A DNA stretch of 64,000 nt from CAVUAN01 sp963739435. GTDB taxonomy: Bacteria > Acidobacteriota > Thermoanaerobaculia > UBA5066 > Gp7-AA6. Positions 8,946 to 16,967 of the stretch are shown here, in pieces (within the stretch, counting starts at the first letter, position 1; each line of letters begins with the position of its first letter). The stretch lies in the NCBI GenBank assembly GCA_963739435.1, contig CAVUAN010000006.1, positions 1 to 64,000 on the forward strand. The letters are read 5' to 3'. The notes beneath the pieces were generated by a model, which had not been told where the DNA came from, did not search any database, and was given only the letters and a program-made list of their open reading frames with translations. Made by a program: the position numbers and the translations under genes.

Positions 8946-9649
8946 CTCGCCTTGAGCAGGCGGTCGATCTTCTCTTCGAGGTCGCCGATGTCGAAGGGTT
9001 TCTGGATGAAGTCGTCGGCCCCGAGCTCCCGGTATTTGACCAGCCGATCGCCCCTGGCCGAAGCGGCGATGACGGGAACACGCAAGCCGCGGCCGCGGAT
9101 CTCGCGAAGAGCGCCCTCCCCGTCGAGCAGGGGCATCAGCATGTCCAGGACGATCAGGTCGACCGGCCCGGAGCCGAGACGATCCACCGCCTCCTCGCCA
9201 TTGCTCGCCACGAGGACGTCGTATCGCTGACGAAGCAGCGCTCCCAGGGCGTCGAGAATCGACGCGTCGTCGTCCACGATGAGGATCCTGCACGCCCCTT
9301 TTCGGTTCCTCGAACCCGAAGCCGGGCCCTCGCCGTCCGAGCGCTGCGACTTCTCCGCCAGCGGCTCGAGAGGGAGGAGTGGATGGGCGGCCCGGTTCGT
9401 TTTGGTCAGAACCGTGACGAGACTCGAGAGTCGGTCGATCTGCTTCTTCGCCCGGGAGAAGCTCTCGCTCGAGCTCGGCTGGCCGCGCTCGGATTCGCGA
9501 CGCATCAGCTCGATGAGCATCGAGAGAGATTGGAGCGGCGTCCGTAGCTCGTGTGCCATCTCGCGCCTAAACGCCTCGTCCGCGCCCTCGGTCTCTCGGC
9601 GCTGCTCGTCGCTCCCGGCGGAAGACCCTGCTCCGTCGTTCCTCTTCAC
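8942..9649 (-). CDS. Histidine-box (HisKA/DHp)-REC protein without ATPase domain
   Basis: 235 residues. Residues ~25-85 resemble the dimerisation/phosphotransfer helix pair of histidine kinases: His33 sits in 'MAHELRTPLQSL' and is followed by an amphipathic helix ending 'KKQIDRLSSLVTVL'. After a ~30-residue linker comes a complete receiver domain (~119-233) with acidic pocket 'IVDDD', phospho-acceptor Asp169 in 'IVLDMLMP', Thr/Ser position replaced by Ala-Ser ('AASARG') and the conserved Lys in 'QKPFD'. There is no HATPase domain. It could act as a phosphotransfer relay for the hybrid kinase at 6387-8945, whose gene ends on the same four bases, or as a dimerising receiver. The domain assignment is secure; the role is inferred. 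Confidence 0.85.
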   Translation of the reverse strand: MKRNDGAGSSAGSDEQRRETEGADEAFRREMAHELRTPLQSLSMLIELMRRESERGQPSSSESFSRAKKQIDRLSSLVTVLTKTNRAAHPLLPLEPLAEKSQRSDGEGPASGSRNRKGACRILIVDDDASILDALGALLRQRYDVLVASNGEEAVDRLGSGPVDLIVLDMLMPLLDGEGALREIRGRGLRVPVIAASARGDRLVKYRELGADDFIQKPFDIGDLEEKIDRLLKAS

Positions 9650-9723
9650 GGATTAATCATCCTGCGAGATCGGTGCCACGGGCTGCTCCCCGGCCCATCT
9701 CCGGCGGGCGGGCCGGCCGTTTC

Positions 9724-9873
9724 TCACAGCACGCGCCGGCCCTGGATAACCCGAATCAGCAGAACGACGATCGCGATGACCAGAAGAACGTGGATGAAGC
9801 CGTACAGGGTGTAGCCCGACACGAGGCCGAGCAGCCAGAGCACCAGGAGAATTACAAAGATCGTCCAAAGCAT
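9724..9873 (-). CDS. Small membrane protein, lmo0937/DUF5670-like
   Basis: 49 residues beginning 'MLWTIFVILLVLWLLGLVSG', with two hydrophobic segments (~3-22 and ~25-42) and a short basic tail 'RVIQGRRVL'. This matches the small lmo0937-type membrane proteins common in bacteria, whose function is unknown and which often sit near general-stress genes. The start is supported by GGGAGG six bases upstream of the ATG at 9873. A longer frame exists upstream but its composition is unlike protein. The neighbour in the opposite direction is a metallothionein, consistent with a stress-gene neighbourhood. Confidence 0.75.
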   Translation of the reverse strand: MLWTIFVILLVLWLLGLVSGYTLYGFIHVLLVIAIVVLLIRVIQGRRVL

Positions 9874-10023
9874 GGATCCTCCCTTCGCTGGCGAGCGGCC
9901 AGCCAGCCGATTCGAAGAAGCGAGAAGCGTGCCAGCAGGGAGTCCGGCGCGACGCGCTCGGGCCCTCTCTCCCACTCCATTCCTTGGCAGTGGATTTGCA
10001 ATTCCCGGGGTGCGGAGGTTGCC

Positions 10024-10182
10024 ATGGATTGTGAACACAAGGGCTGCCACTGCACCGAGACCGAGCTCGAGATCGGAGGACGGCGTTTCTGCTCCGAGAA
10101 GTGCGCGAACACCGAGGCTGCCGCCGGAACCTCGGACCGCGGATGCCCGTGCGGACATCCGGAATGCACGACGACGATCTGA
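10024..10182 (+). CDS. Bacterial metallothionein (SmtA/BmtA-like)
   Basis: 52 residues with eight Cys (3, 8, 10, 23, 27, 41, 43, 48) plus His5, His9 and His45, arranged as C-x4-C-H-C, then 'RRFCSEKCA', then 'CPCGHPEC'. That is the layout of prokaryotic metallothioneins such as cyanobacterial SmtA, which bind Zn/Cd through a zinc-finger-like lobe containing the 'FCSE.CA' segment. It would buffer zinc or cadmium in the cytoplasm. The ATG at 10024 follows GGTTGCC; no strong Shine-Dalgarno is visible. The next gene starts two bases after its stop. No metal-responsive regulator of the SmtB type is next to it. Confidence 0.85.
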   Translation: MDCEHKGCHCTETELEIGGRRFCSEKCANTEAAAGTSDRGCPCGHPECTTTI

Positions 10183-10184
10183 TC

Positions 10185-10520
10185 ATGAAAGCCAGAAACT
10201 ATGCCCTGGCAGGGCTTATCGCCGTCGGGGCGTCCACGGTGTTCGGCCAGACGGAGATCTCCACGGAAGCGAATACCAATTCCCGTGTGGAGACACAGAC
10301 GGTGACCGGCAGGGTGAGGGAGTACGAGCCAGGGTGGAAGATCGTGCTTGGCGGCCCGTACGAGAGGAGCTATTCCTTCGATCTGGATGGCAGCGTCAAG
10401 GTCGACGGAGTCGTTCTCGAGGGCCAGACCGCCCGAGTTGAGTATACGAGGGACAAGGACGGTCGCCAACGTGTCACGGTCATCTCGGCCGTGACGAGGG
10501 AAACGGCGGCCGGTTCGTAA
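10185..10520 (+). CDS. Small exported protein, paralogue of the 12012-12344 gene
   Basis: 111 residues with a signal peptide (MKARNYALAGLIAVGASTVFG). The mature domain reads as a small beta fold: 'VTGRVREYEPGWKIVL', 'SYSFDLDGSVKVDG', 'LEGQTARVEYTRDKDGRQRV'. The gene at 12344-12012 has the same pattern position for position ('VVGTVKAYVPGKRIVI', 'REFQIEQNAEVVGK', 'LVGQPAKVEFFKSTDGPERV'), so the two are paralogues on either side of the regulatory pair. The layout suggests a small OB- or PepSY-like periplasmic domain but no known family is asserted. The ATG lies two bases after the metallothionein stop, so co-transcription is likely. Confidence 0.8.
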   Translation: MKARNYALAGLIAVGASTVFGQTEISTEANTNSRVETQTVTGRVREYEPGWKIVLGGPYERSYSFDLDGSVKVDGVVLEGQTARVEYTRDKDGRQRVTVISAVTRETAAGS

Positions 10521-10542
10521 AATAGAATACGATCGCTGTCCC

Positions 10543-10764
10543 GTGAGCGACTCTCCGCTTCGCCGGTTCCTGCACGATCTCGCCGTTCCCCTGTCGGCCG
10601 TAGCGCTCCACCTGGAATCGGCGACACGGCGCGCGGCTGCGGGAAAAGACCCGACCGAACCTCTCGCAACCGCGCGGCAAGAGCTCGCCCGGGCCTTCGA
10701 GATGTTCGAGGAGGGGCGCGACTCCCTGCTCGGACAGGCGGACGGGAAGCAAGAGAACCAGTGA
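10543..10764 (+). CDS. 73-residue histidine-box (DHp-like) peptide, coupled to sigma-54 activator
   Basis: GTG start at 10543, 73 residues, almost entirely helical. 'FLHDLAVPLSAVALHLE' with His11 resembles the H box of histidine kinases (H-D/E-L-x-x-P-L), and the second half 'LATARQELARAFEMFEEGRD' would form the paired helix of a DHp hairpin. There is no ATPase or sensor domain. Its last four bases GTGA overlap the GTG start of the response regulator downstream, which implies translational coupling and roughly equal expression. It may be a minimal phosphotransfer or docking partner for that regulator, fed by a separate kinase such as the one at 6387. The H-box reading is by eye and moderate. 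Confidence 0.7.
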   Translation: MSDSPLRRFLHDLAVPLSAVALHLESATRRAAAGKDPTEPLATARQELARAFEMFEEGRDSLLGQADGKQENQ

Positions 10765-12008
10765 AAACTCTCATTGTGGAAGACAACGCCGCGGTCCGGC
10801 GCGGGCTCGAGGAGTGCATTCGGGACCTGGGAGGGGAGCCGCTCTCCGTGGGCACAGTCCAGGAAGCCGAGGAGGCTCTTCGCTCGTTTCAGCCGCATCT
10901 GCTTCTCGTGGACATCAAGCTGCCCGACGGGGACGGCTTGAAGGTCCTCCGCCAGGCTCGTGAGAGCCAATCGGAAGTCGACGCGGTCGTGCTCACGGGC
11001 TCGAGCTCTCTCGACCATGCGATCGAGGCACTCCGGGCGGGCGCGACCGACTATCTCTTGAAGCCATTGCGGCCGGCCCAGCTCGAGGCGGTCTTTCAAC
11101 GGGTCGCCGAACGCCGGCGGCTGGAGCTCGAGCTCGACAGCGTCCGCACGGAACTGCAGGAAACAGGCCGGCTGGGCGAGATGCTAGGCCAGTCGGACGC
11201 CATGAAGGCCGTCTTCGAGGTCCTGCGCAAAGTCGCCCGGGCGGATGCGCCTGTCCTGATCACCGGGGCCTCGGGCAGCGGCAAGGAGGTTGCGGCGCGC
11301 ACGATCCATCGCCTGTCCCGCCGCGCCGGCAAGCCATTTGTCGCGTTCAACTGCGGCGCGGTTTCGCCGACCTTGATCGAGAGCGAGCTGTTCGGACACG
11401 AGCGCGGTTCCTTCACGGGGGCCGACAGGCGCCACATCGGGTACTTCGAGCAGGCTGCCGGCGGAACCTTGTTCTTAGACGAGATCACCGAGATGAGCCC
11501 GGAGCTCCAGGTCAAGCTGCTGCGTGTCCTCGAAGACCGAACCCTACGCCGTGTCGGCGGCACCGAAGACATCGTCCTCGATGTGCGCGTCATTTCAGCC
11601 ACGAACAGGGATCCTGCCGAGGCCGTTCAACTCGGCAAGCTCCGGGAGGACCTGTACTACCGCTTGAACGTTTTTCCTCTCTCCCTGCCGCCGCTCAAGG
11701 ATCGGCGCAAAGACATTCCGCTTCTCGCCGAGCTCTTTCGCCGACAGATCGAGGAGCAGGAGAAGTCGGGCGTCGCCGCCTGGCACCCCGCCGCCCTCGC
11801 CCTCCTCGAGGACGAGACCTACGACTGGCCCGGGAACGTGCGCGAGTTGCGCAATATCGTGCACCGGGCCGTGATCCTGACCGAGGGCAACAAGATTCCG
11901 CCGGAAGTCGTGCGGGCGCTTCTGACCGGCGTCTCGCCCGAGGAGCCCGCTCCGCAGAAGAAATCGAAGCCCAGGACAGCTCGCCCCAGGCGCCTGCGCG
12001 CCCGTTGA
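10761..12008 (+). CDS. NtrC-type sigma-54 response regulator lacking a DNA-binding HTH
   Basis: 415 residues. Receiver domain 1-120 with phospho-acceptor Asp51 ('LLVDIKLP') and Lys in 'LLKPLRP'. AAA+ domain ~135-375: Walker A 'GASGSGKE' near 168-176, the sigma-54 contact loop as 'GSFTGA' near 215 (the usual motif is GAFTGA), Walker B 'GGTLFLDEI' near 237, sensor I 'ISATNRD', arginine finger region 'LREDLYYRLNVFPL' and sensor II 'WPGNVRELRNIV'. After that the protein ends in a Pro/Lys/Arg tail ('KKSKPRTARPRRLRAR') where a Fis-type HTH would normally be. Such HTH-less activators are known (for example FlgR types) and act from solution or through a partner. Start GTG overlaps the preceding stop by four bases. 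Confidence 0.92.
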   Translation: MKTLIVEDNAAVRRGLEECIRDLGGEPLSVGTVQEAEEALRSFQPHLLLVDIKLPDGDGLKVLRQARESQSEVDAVVLTGSSSLDHAIEALRAGATDYLLKPLRPAQLEAVFQRVAERRRLELELDSVRTELQETGRLGEMLGQSDAMKAVFEVLRKVARADAPVLITGASGSGKEVAARTIHRLSRRAGKPFVAFNCGAVSPTLIESELFGHERGSFTGADRRHIGYFEQAAGGTLFLDEITEMSPELQVKLLRVLEDRTLRRVGGTEDIVLDVRVISATNRDPAEAVQLGKLREDLYYRLNVFPLSLPPLKDRRKDIPLLAELFRRQIEEQEKSGVAAWHPAALALLEDETYDWPGNVRELRNIVHRAVILTEGNKIPPEVVRALLTGVSPEEPAPQKKSKPRTARPRRLRAR

Positions 12009-12011
12009 CGG

Positions 12012-12344
12012 CTACCCCGACGCGCTGGCCTGTGCCTCCTGGATCGTCACGACCCGCTCGGGACCGTCTGTCGACTTGAAGAACTCGACCTTCGCCGGCT
12101 GGCCAACGAGGATCTTGCCCACCACCTCGGCGTTCTGCTCGATCTGGAATTCGCGCGTCTGATTCGGACTCTGGACGATCACGATCCTCTTGCCGGGCAC
12201 GTAGGCCTTGACCGTGCCGACGACCGTCTCGAAGGTCACTTTCCTCTCGACACGGGTGGACCCTTCCTTCTTGTTCCCTGTCGTCGCACAAGCGGCTGCC
12301 GCCATCAGGCTCACGGCCGTCATCATCGCGAGAATGGTCTTCAT
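12012..12344 (-). CDS. Small putative lipoprotein, paralogue of the 10185-10520 gene
   Basis: 110 residues from the ATG at 12344 with AGGAGG-like GAGGAGGACGC upstream. The signal peptide 'MKTILAMMTAVSLMAAAAC' ends in a lipobox-like A-A-A-C, so a lipid-anchored periplasmic or outer-membrane location is likely. The ~65-residue domain aligns in pattern with the 10185 gene product. It converges on the sigma-54 activator gene, whose stop is only three bases away. Function unknown. Confidence 0.8.
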   Translation of the reverse strand: MKTILAMMTAVSLMAAAACATTGNKKEGSTRVERKVTFETVVGTVKAYVPGKRIVIVQSPNQTREFQIEQNAEVVGKILVGQPAKVEFFKSTDGPERVVTIQEAQASASG

Positions 12345-12493
12345 GCGCGTCCTCCTCTCCGGACAACGATCGCTGTTCCAATAAAGCAGGAATCGTGCCT
12401 GGTTCTGATCCAAGTCGATCGCGCCTGCTGGCCCCGTTCTTGCTCCTTCTTCGGCCGTGTGGGGGGCGGACGCCGTCTGTCGGAGGAGGTACC

Positions 12494-12715
12494 ATGATCT
12501 CCGTCGAGGACTTCACGGAATTCACCGAGGGAACCTTCATCGCGGAAGACGGGATCATCGATCGCTGCCCGCGCTGCGGACGCGCCGGCTTGCGCCGGGA
12601 GCGGGCCGTCGGAACGGTCCGATTCGTTCACGTCGAGAGCGCCCGCATGTTCGCAGACGGCCTGCGCGTGGAGCCGGAAGATTTCTGCCTTGCTCCCCCG
12701 CAGAACTCGGCGTAA
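12494..12715 (+). CDS. Small hypothetical protein with a C-x2-C zinc-ribbon half
   Basis: 73 residues from the ATG at 12494, which has a near-consensus GGAGGAGGT seven bases upstream; the good ribosome site decides this start. 'IIDRCPRCGRAGLRRE' carries one CPxCG pair, and 'FVHVESARMF' gives a possible His ligand, so a small zinc site is possible. The C-terminus 'EDFCLAPP' adds one more Cys. No family is recognised. It converges on the cytosine deaminase gene (18 bp between stops). Confidence 0.65.
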   Translation: MISVEDFTEFTEGTFIAEDGIIDRCPRCGRAGLRRERAVGTVRFVHVESARMFADGLRVEPEDFCLAPPQNSA

Positions 12716-12732
12716 GCTACGCCGCCGGAGCC

Positions 12733-13180
12733 CTACGGGCTTTCGCCGATGTCCTCGTTCCAGACTTCCGGGCGCGCGCGGATGTAGGCGCGGAGCAGCT
12801 CGATGCATTCCGAGCGAAGCGAGATCGATGACCGCGACGCCGTTTTCGCGCAGCCAATCGAGGCCGCCGGCAAAGTTGACGGACTCGCCGACGACCACCG
12901 TGCCGATCCCGAACTGCCGCACGAGGCCGCTGCAGTACCAGCACGGGGCGAGTGTCGTGACCATGATCGTGTCGCGGTAGGACCGCTGGCGGCCGGCCTT
13001 GCGGAATGCGTCCGTCTCGCCGTGGATCGACGGATCGCCCTCCTGGACGCTTCGATTGTGCCCGCGGCCGAGCAGCCGACCCTGCCCGTCGAAGAGCGCC
13101 GCGCCTATCGGGATGCCGCCCTCGGCGAGGCCGAGCCGCGCCTCTTCGAGCGCGACCCGAAGGAGAGCCGCGTGGTCCAA
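12733..13180 (-). CDS. Fungal-type cytosine deaminase (FCY1-like), one frame break
   Basis: About 148 residues. Hydrolyses cytosine to uracil plus ammonia, feeding the pyrimidine pathway next to it. Zinc-site motifs of the cytidine-deaminase fold are intact: 'IHGETDAF' (HxE) and 'PCWYCSGLV' (PCxxC). Segments 'GGIPIGAALFD', 'GRGHNRSVQEG', 'VVGESVNFAGG' and, after the break, 'RPEVWNEDIGE' follow yeast cytosine deaminase closely, which separates it from TadA and from guanine deaminase. One extra base near 12806-12812 shifts the frame before the last ~28 residues; correcting it restores the canonical C-terminus ending at the TAG at 12733. The ATG is two bases from the end of the preA-like gene on the same strand, so the two are probably one operon. 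Confidence 0.85.
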
Positions 13181-13181
13181 C

Positions 13182-14340
13182 CTATTTTACGGCGACGGGG
13201 ATCGGGATGCGCCTCGGCAGGCTCGGCGTACCCCTCGGCGGCTTCGTGGCCGCCGTGGTAGTCGGAGGCGTCGGGGCGGCGCGATCTGAGACTGCGGGAC
13301 GACGCGGTCGCGGCGAAGCGCCGCGAAAATCGTCGAGTCTCGTCCAGCCGCGGTGCGCGTTCTTCTCCAGGAACTCTGTCATGCCCTGCTTCAAGCCCGC
13401 GGATCACGTTGGGGCCGATCGGCGCGGTCGAGCATGGCCGCGGTGCAGACCTGGACGGTGCCGCAGCCGAGCAGGAAGTAGGACAGCGCGTGCGAGAAGT
13501 TCGCGATGCCGCCGATGCCGGAGAAGCTCTTGCTCGGGAAACGCCTGCGTCATCTGCGCCATCTTCGCCAGCGAGAGCGGGAGGATCGCCGGACCGCCGA
13601 GGCCGCCGCGTCGAGACGAGGCCGTCGACGTTCATCTCGAACTCGAGCGTCTCGGGGTCGATCAGCGGCAGCGACGGGAACGTGTTGGACGAGGAGATCG
13701 CGTCGGCGCCGCCCGCGAAACGCCGCGCGCGCTTCGAGCGACGATGTCGGTCGTCGACGGCGTGAGCTTCGCCCAGATCGGGACCCTCGCGACCTCCTTG
13801 ACGACCTGCGTGACGACCGAGATCAGCTCCTGGTCCTTGCCGATGTTCGAGCCCATGTCCTTGCGGTCCATGTGCGGGCAGGAGAGGTTCAGCTCGAAGG
13901 CGTCGGCGCCCTCGTCCTGGCAGGCCTTGGCCAGCGTCTGCCAGTGGCGCAGCTCCGTGTCGCTGCCCGAGCCGGCCATGATCGAGGCGACGAGCATGCG
14001 TCGCGGGACAGGCCTTCTTGATGCGCTCGAGGTGCGGGACCCACCAGTCGAGCGGCTTGTCGGAGATGAGCTCCCAGTTCCACGACGAGTGGAGCGCCGT
14101 GCCCGGCCGCTTCTTCATCGAGAGCGTCGGCGAGTCGACGTCCGAGCGCAGGAACTTCGTCTTCGGGCCCTCGACGTTGACGACCGGGTGCAGGCCGATC
14201 GTCTTGGTGACGACGCCGCCCCAGCCGGCGTCGAAGGCGCGCATGATGTTGCTGTCGGACTCGGTCGGCGGCGCCGACGACAGCAGGAACGGGTTCTCGA
14301 ACTTGCAGCCCCGTGAAGGTCGTCCGAGATCGGCGCTCAT
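13182..14340 (-). CDS. preA: Dihydropyrimidine dehydrogenase PreA-like subunit (FMN domain), frameshifted
   Basis: About 385 residues when read through several breaks. Reduces uracil/thymine to the dihydro form (first step of reductive pyrimidine degradation). The DHOD-like TIM barrel is clear: 'NPFLLSSAPPTESDSNI', 'GWGGVVTKTIG', 'SSWNWELISDKPL', the catalytic-Cys segment 'FELNLSCPHMDRKDMG', 'AKLTPSTTDIV' and the FMN-phosphate region 'LGCGTVQVCTAAML'. Extra bases break the frame near 13990, 13740, 13600-13500 and 13390, and paired indels scramble residues ~6-14. No Cys cluster is visible in any frame after 'RLDDFRG', so the C-terminal 2x[4Fe-4S] domain of E. coli PreA seems absent, and no PreT gene is nearby. 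Upstream it diverges from the aldehyde dehydrogenase gene. Confidence 0.85.
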
Positions 14341-14394
14341 CGCTCGAAATTCTACGCCCCGACCGAATGGACGTAAACGCAAGCGGTGAAAGAC

Positions 14395-14423
14395 TTGTCG
14401 GCCATCGACGCGCGGACTAGTAT
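14395..14423 (+). promoter_or_regulatory. Putative sigma-70 promoter for the pyrimidine operon
   Basis: TTGTCG at 14395-14400 and TAGTAT at 14418-14423 are separated by 17 bases, 39 bases before the ATG at 14462, in the divergent gap between preA and the dehydrogenase gene. The downstream leader ends in a strong ribosome site (AAGGAGGT at about 14449-14456). It is only a by-eye match (about four of six in each box). Confidence 0.35.
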
Positions 14424-14461
14424 TAGCGCTTTCCTCGCAGCGAAGCTCGAAGGAGGTCGTC

Positions 14462-15979
<1,518 letters not shown>

Positions 15980-15990
15980 GCACCTCACGG

Positions 15991-16073
15991 TGTCATCCCG
16001 AGCGCAGCGAGGGATCTACTCCGGCGGGCCTCCGACGGGGTAGATCCTCAGGCCTGCGGCCCTCGGAATGACA
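15991..16073. repeat. Palindromic dispersed repeat, 'GTCATCCCGAG' type
   Basis: An 83-base inverted repeat: outer arms TGTCATCCCGAG (15991-16002) and CTCGGAATGACA (16062-16073), inner arms GGGATCTACT and GTAGATCCTC. The phrase 'GTCAT(T/C)CCGAG(C)GCAGCGAGG(G)ATCT' is a widespread intergenic bacterial repeat that I recognise from many genomes. It sits between the dehydrogenase and ureidopropionase genes inside one operon and would form a long hairpin in the mRNA. Confidence 0.8.
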
Positions 16074-16093
16074 GCATTGCGGTAAGGAGTTCG

Positions 16094-16965
16094 ATGCCAC
16101 GCAAAGTCCTCGGCGGCCTGATCCAGTGTGCCGCCCCCATCACCGACCCGTCGGCGCCCATCGAGAAGGTCATGGCAGGCGGCGATCGACGCGCACATCC
16201 CGTTCATCGAGGAAGCCGGCAAGCGGGGCGTGCAGATCCTCGGCCTGCAGGAGGTCTTCAACGGCCCCTACTTCTGCCCGTCGCAGGACCCGCACTGGTA
16301 CGACATGGCCGAAGCCGTGCCGGGCCCGACCATGCGAGCGGATGGCCGCAGTACGCCAAGAAGTACAAGATGGCGATGGTCGTGCCGGTCTACGAGCGCG
16401 AGCTGGCCGGCGTCTACTACAACACCGCGGCGGTCATCGACGCCGACGGCACCTACCTCGGCAAGTACCGCAAGAACCACATCCCGCAGACCACCGGCTT
16501 CTGGGAGAAGTACTTCTTCAAGCCCGGCAACCTGGGCTACCCGGTCTTCCAGACGCGCTACGCGAAGATCGGCGTCTACATCTGCTACGACCGGCACTTC
16601 CCCGAGGGCGCGCGGCTGCTCGGGCCTGAACGGCGCCGAGATCGTCTTCAACCCGTCGGCCACCGTGGCCGGCCTCTCGCAGTACCTCTGGAAGCTCGAG
16701 CAGCCGGCGCACGCCGTCGCCAACGGCTACTTCATGGCCTGCAGCAACCGCGTCGGCACCGAAGCGCCGTGGAACATCGGCAAGTTCTACGGCACGTCGT
16801 ACTTCGTCGACCCGCGCGGCAACTTCCTCGCCGTCGGCTCCGAGGACAAGGACGAGCTCGTCATGGCCGAGATGGACCTCGACATGATCGAGGAGGTCCG
16901 CCGCGTCTGGCAGTTCTATCGCGACCGCCGGCCCGAGACCTACGACGCCGATGGCCGAGATCTGA
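16094..16965 (+). CDS. Beta-ureidopropionase (N-carbamoyl-beta-alanine amidohydrolase), frameshifted
   Basis: About 289 residues, nitrilase superfamily. Cleaves N-carbamoyl-beta-alanine to beta-alanine, CO2 and ammonia. The catalytic triad is in place: Glu in 'GLQEVFNGPYFC', Lys in 'GKYRKNHIPQ', Cys in 'GVYICYDRHFPEGARLL'. 'GTYLGKYRKNHIPQTTGFWE' and 'NGYFMACSNRVG' match eukaryote-like beta-ureidopropionases rather than generic nitrilases. Start ATG at 16094 has AAGGAG upstream. Extra bases break the frame near 16173, 16335, 16352, 16625 and 16950; after the last the gene ends at TGA 16963-16965. Third gene of the operon, three bases before the dihydropyrimidinase. Confidence 0.88.
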
Positions 16966-16967
16966 CC

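Noticed and set aside
12395..12493. Upstream extension of the small zinc-ribbon gene
   Set aside because: The added 33 residues overlap the leader of the divergent lipoprotein gene; the ATG at 12494 has a near-consensus ribosome site.
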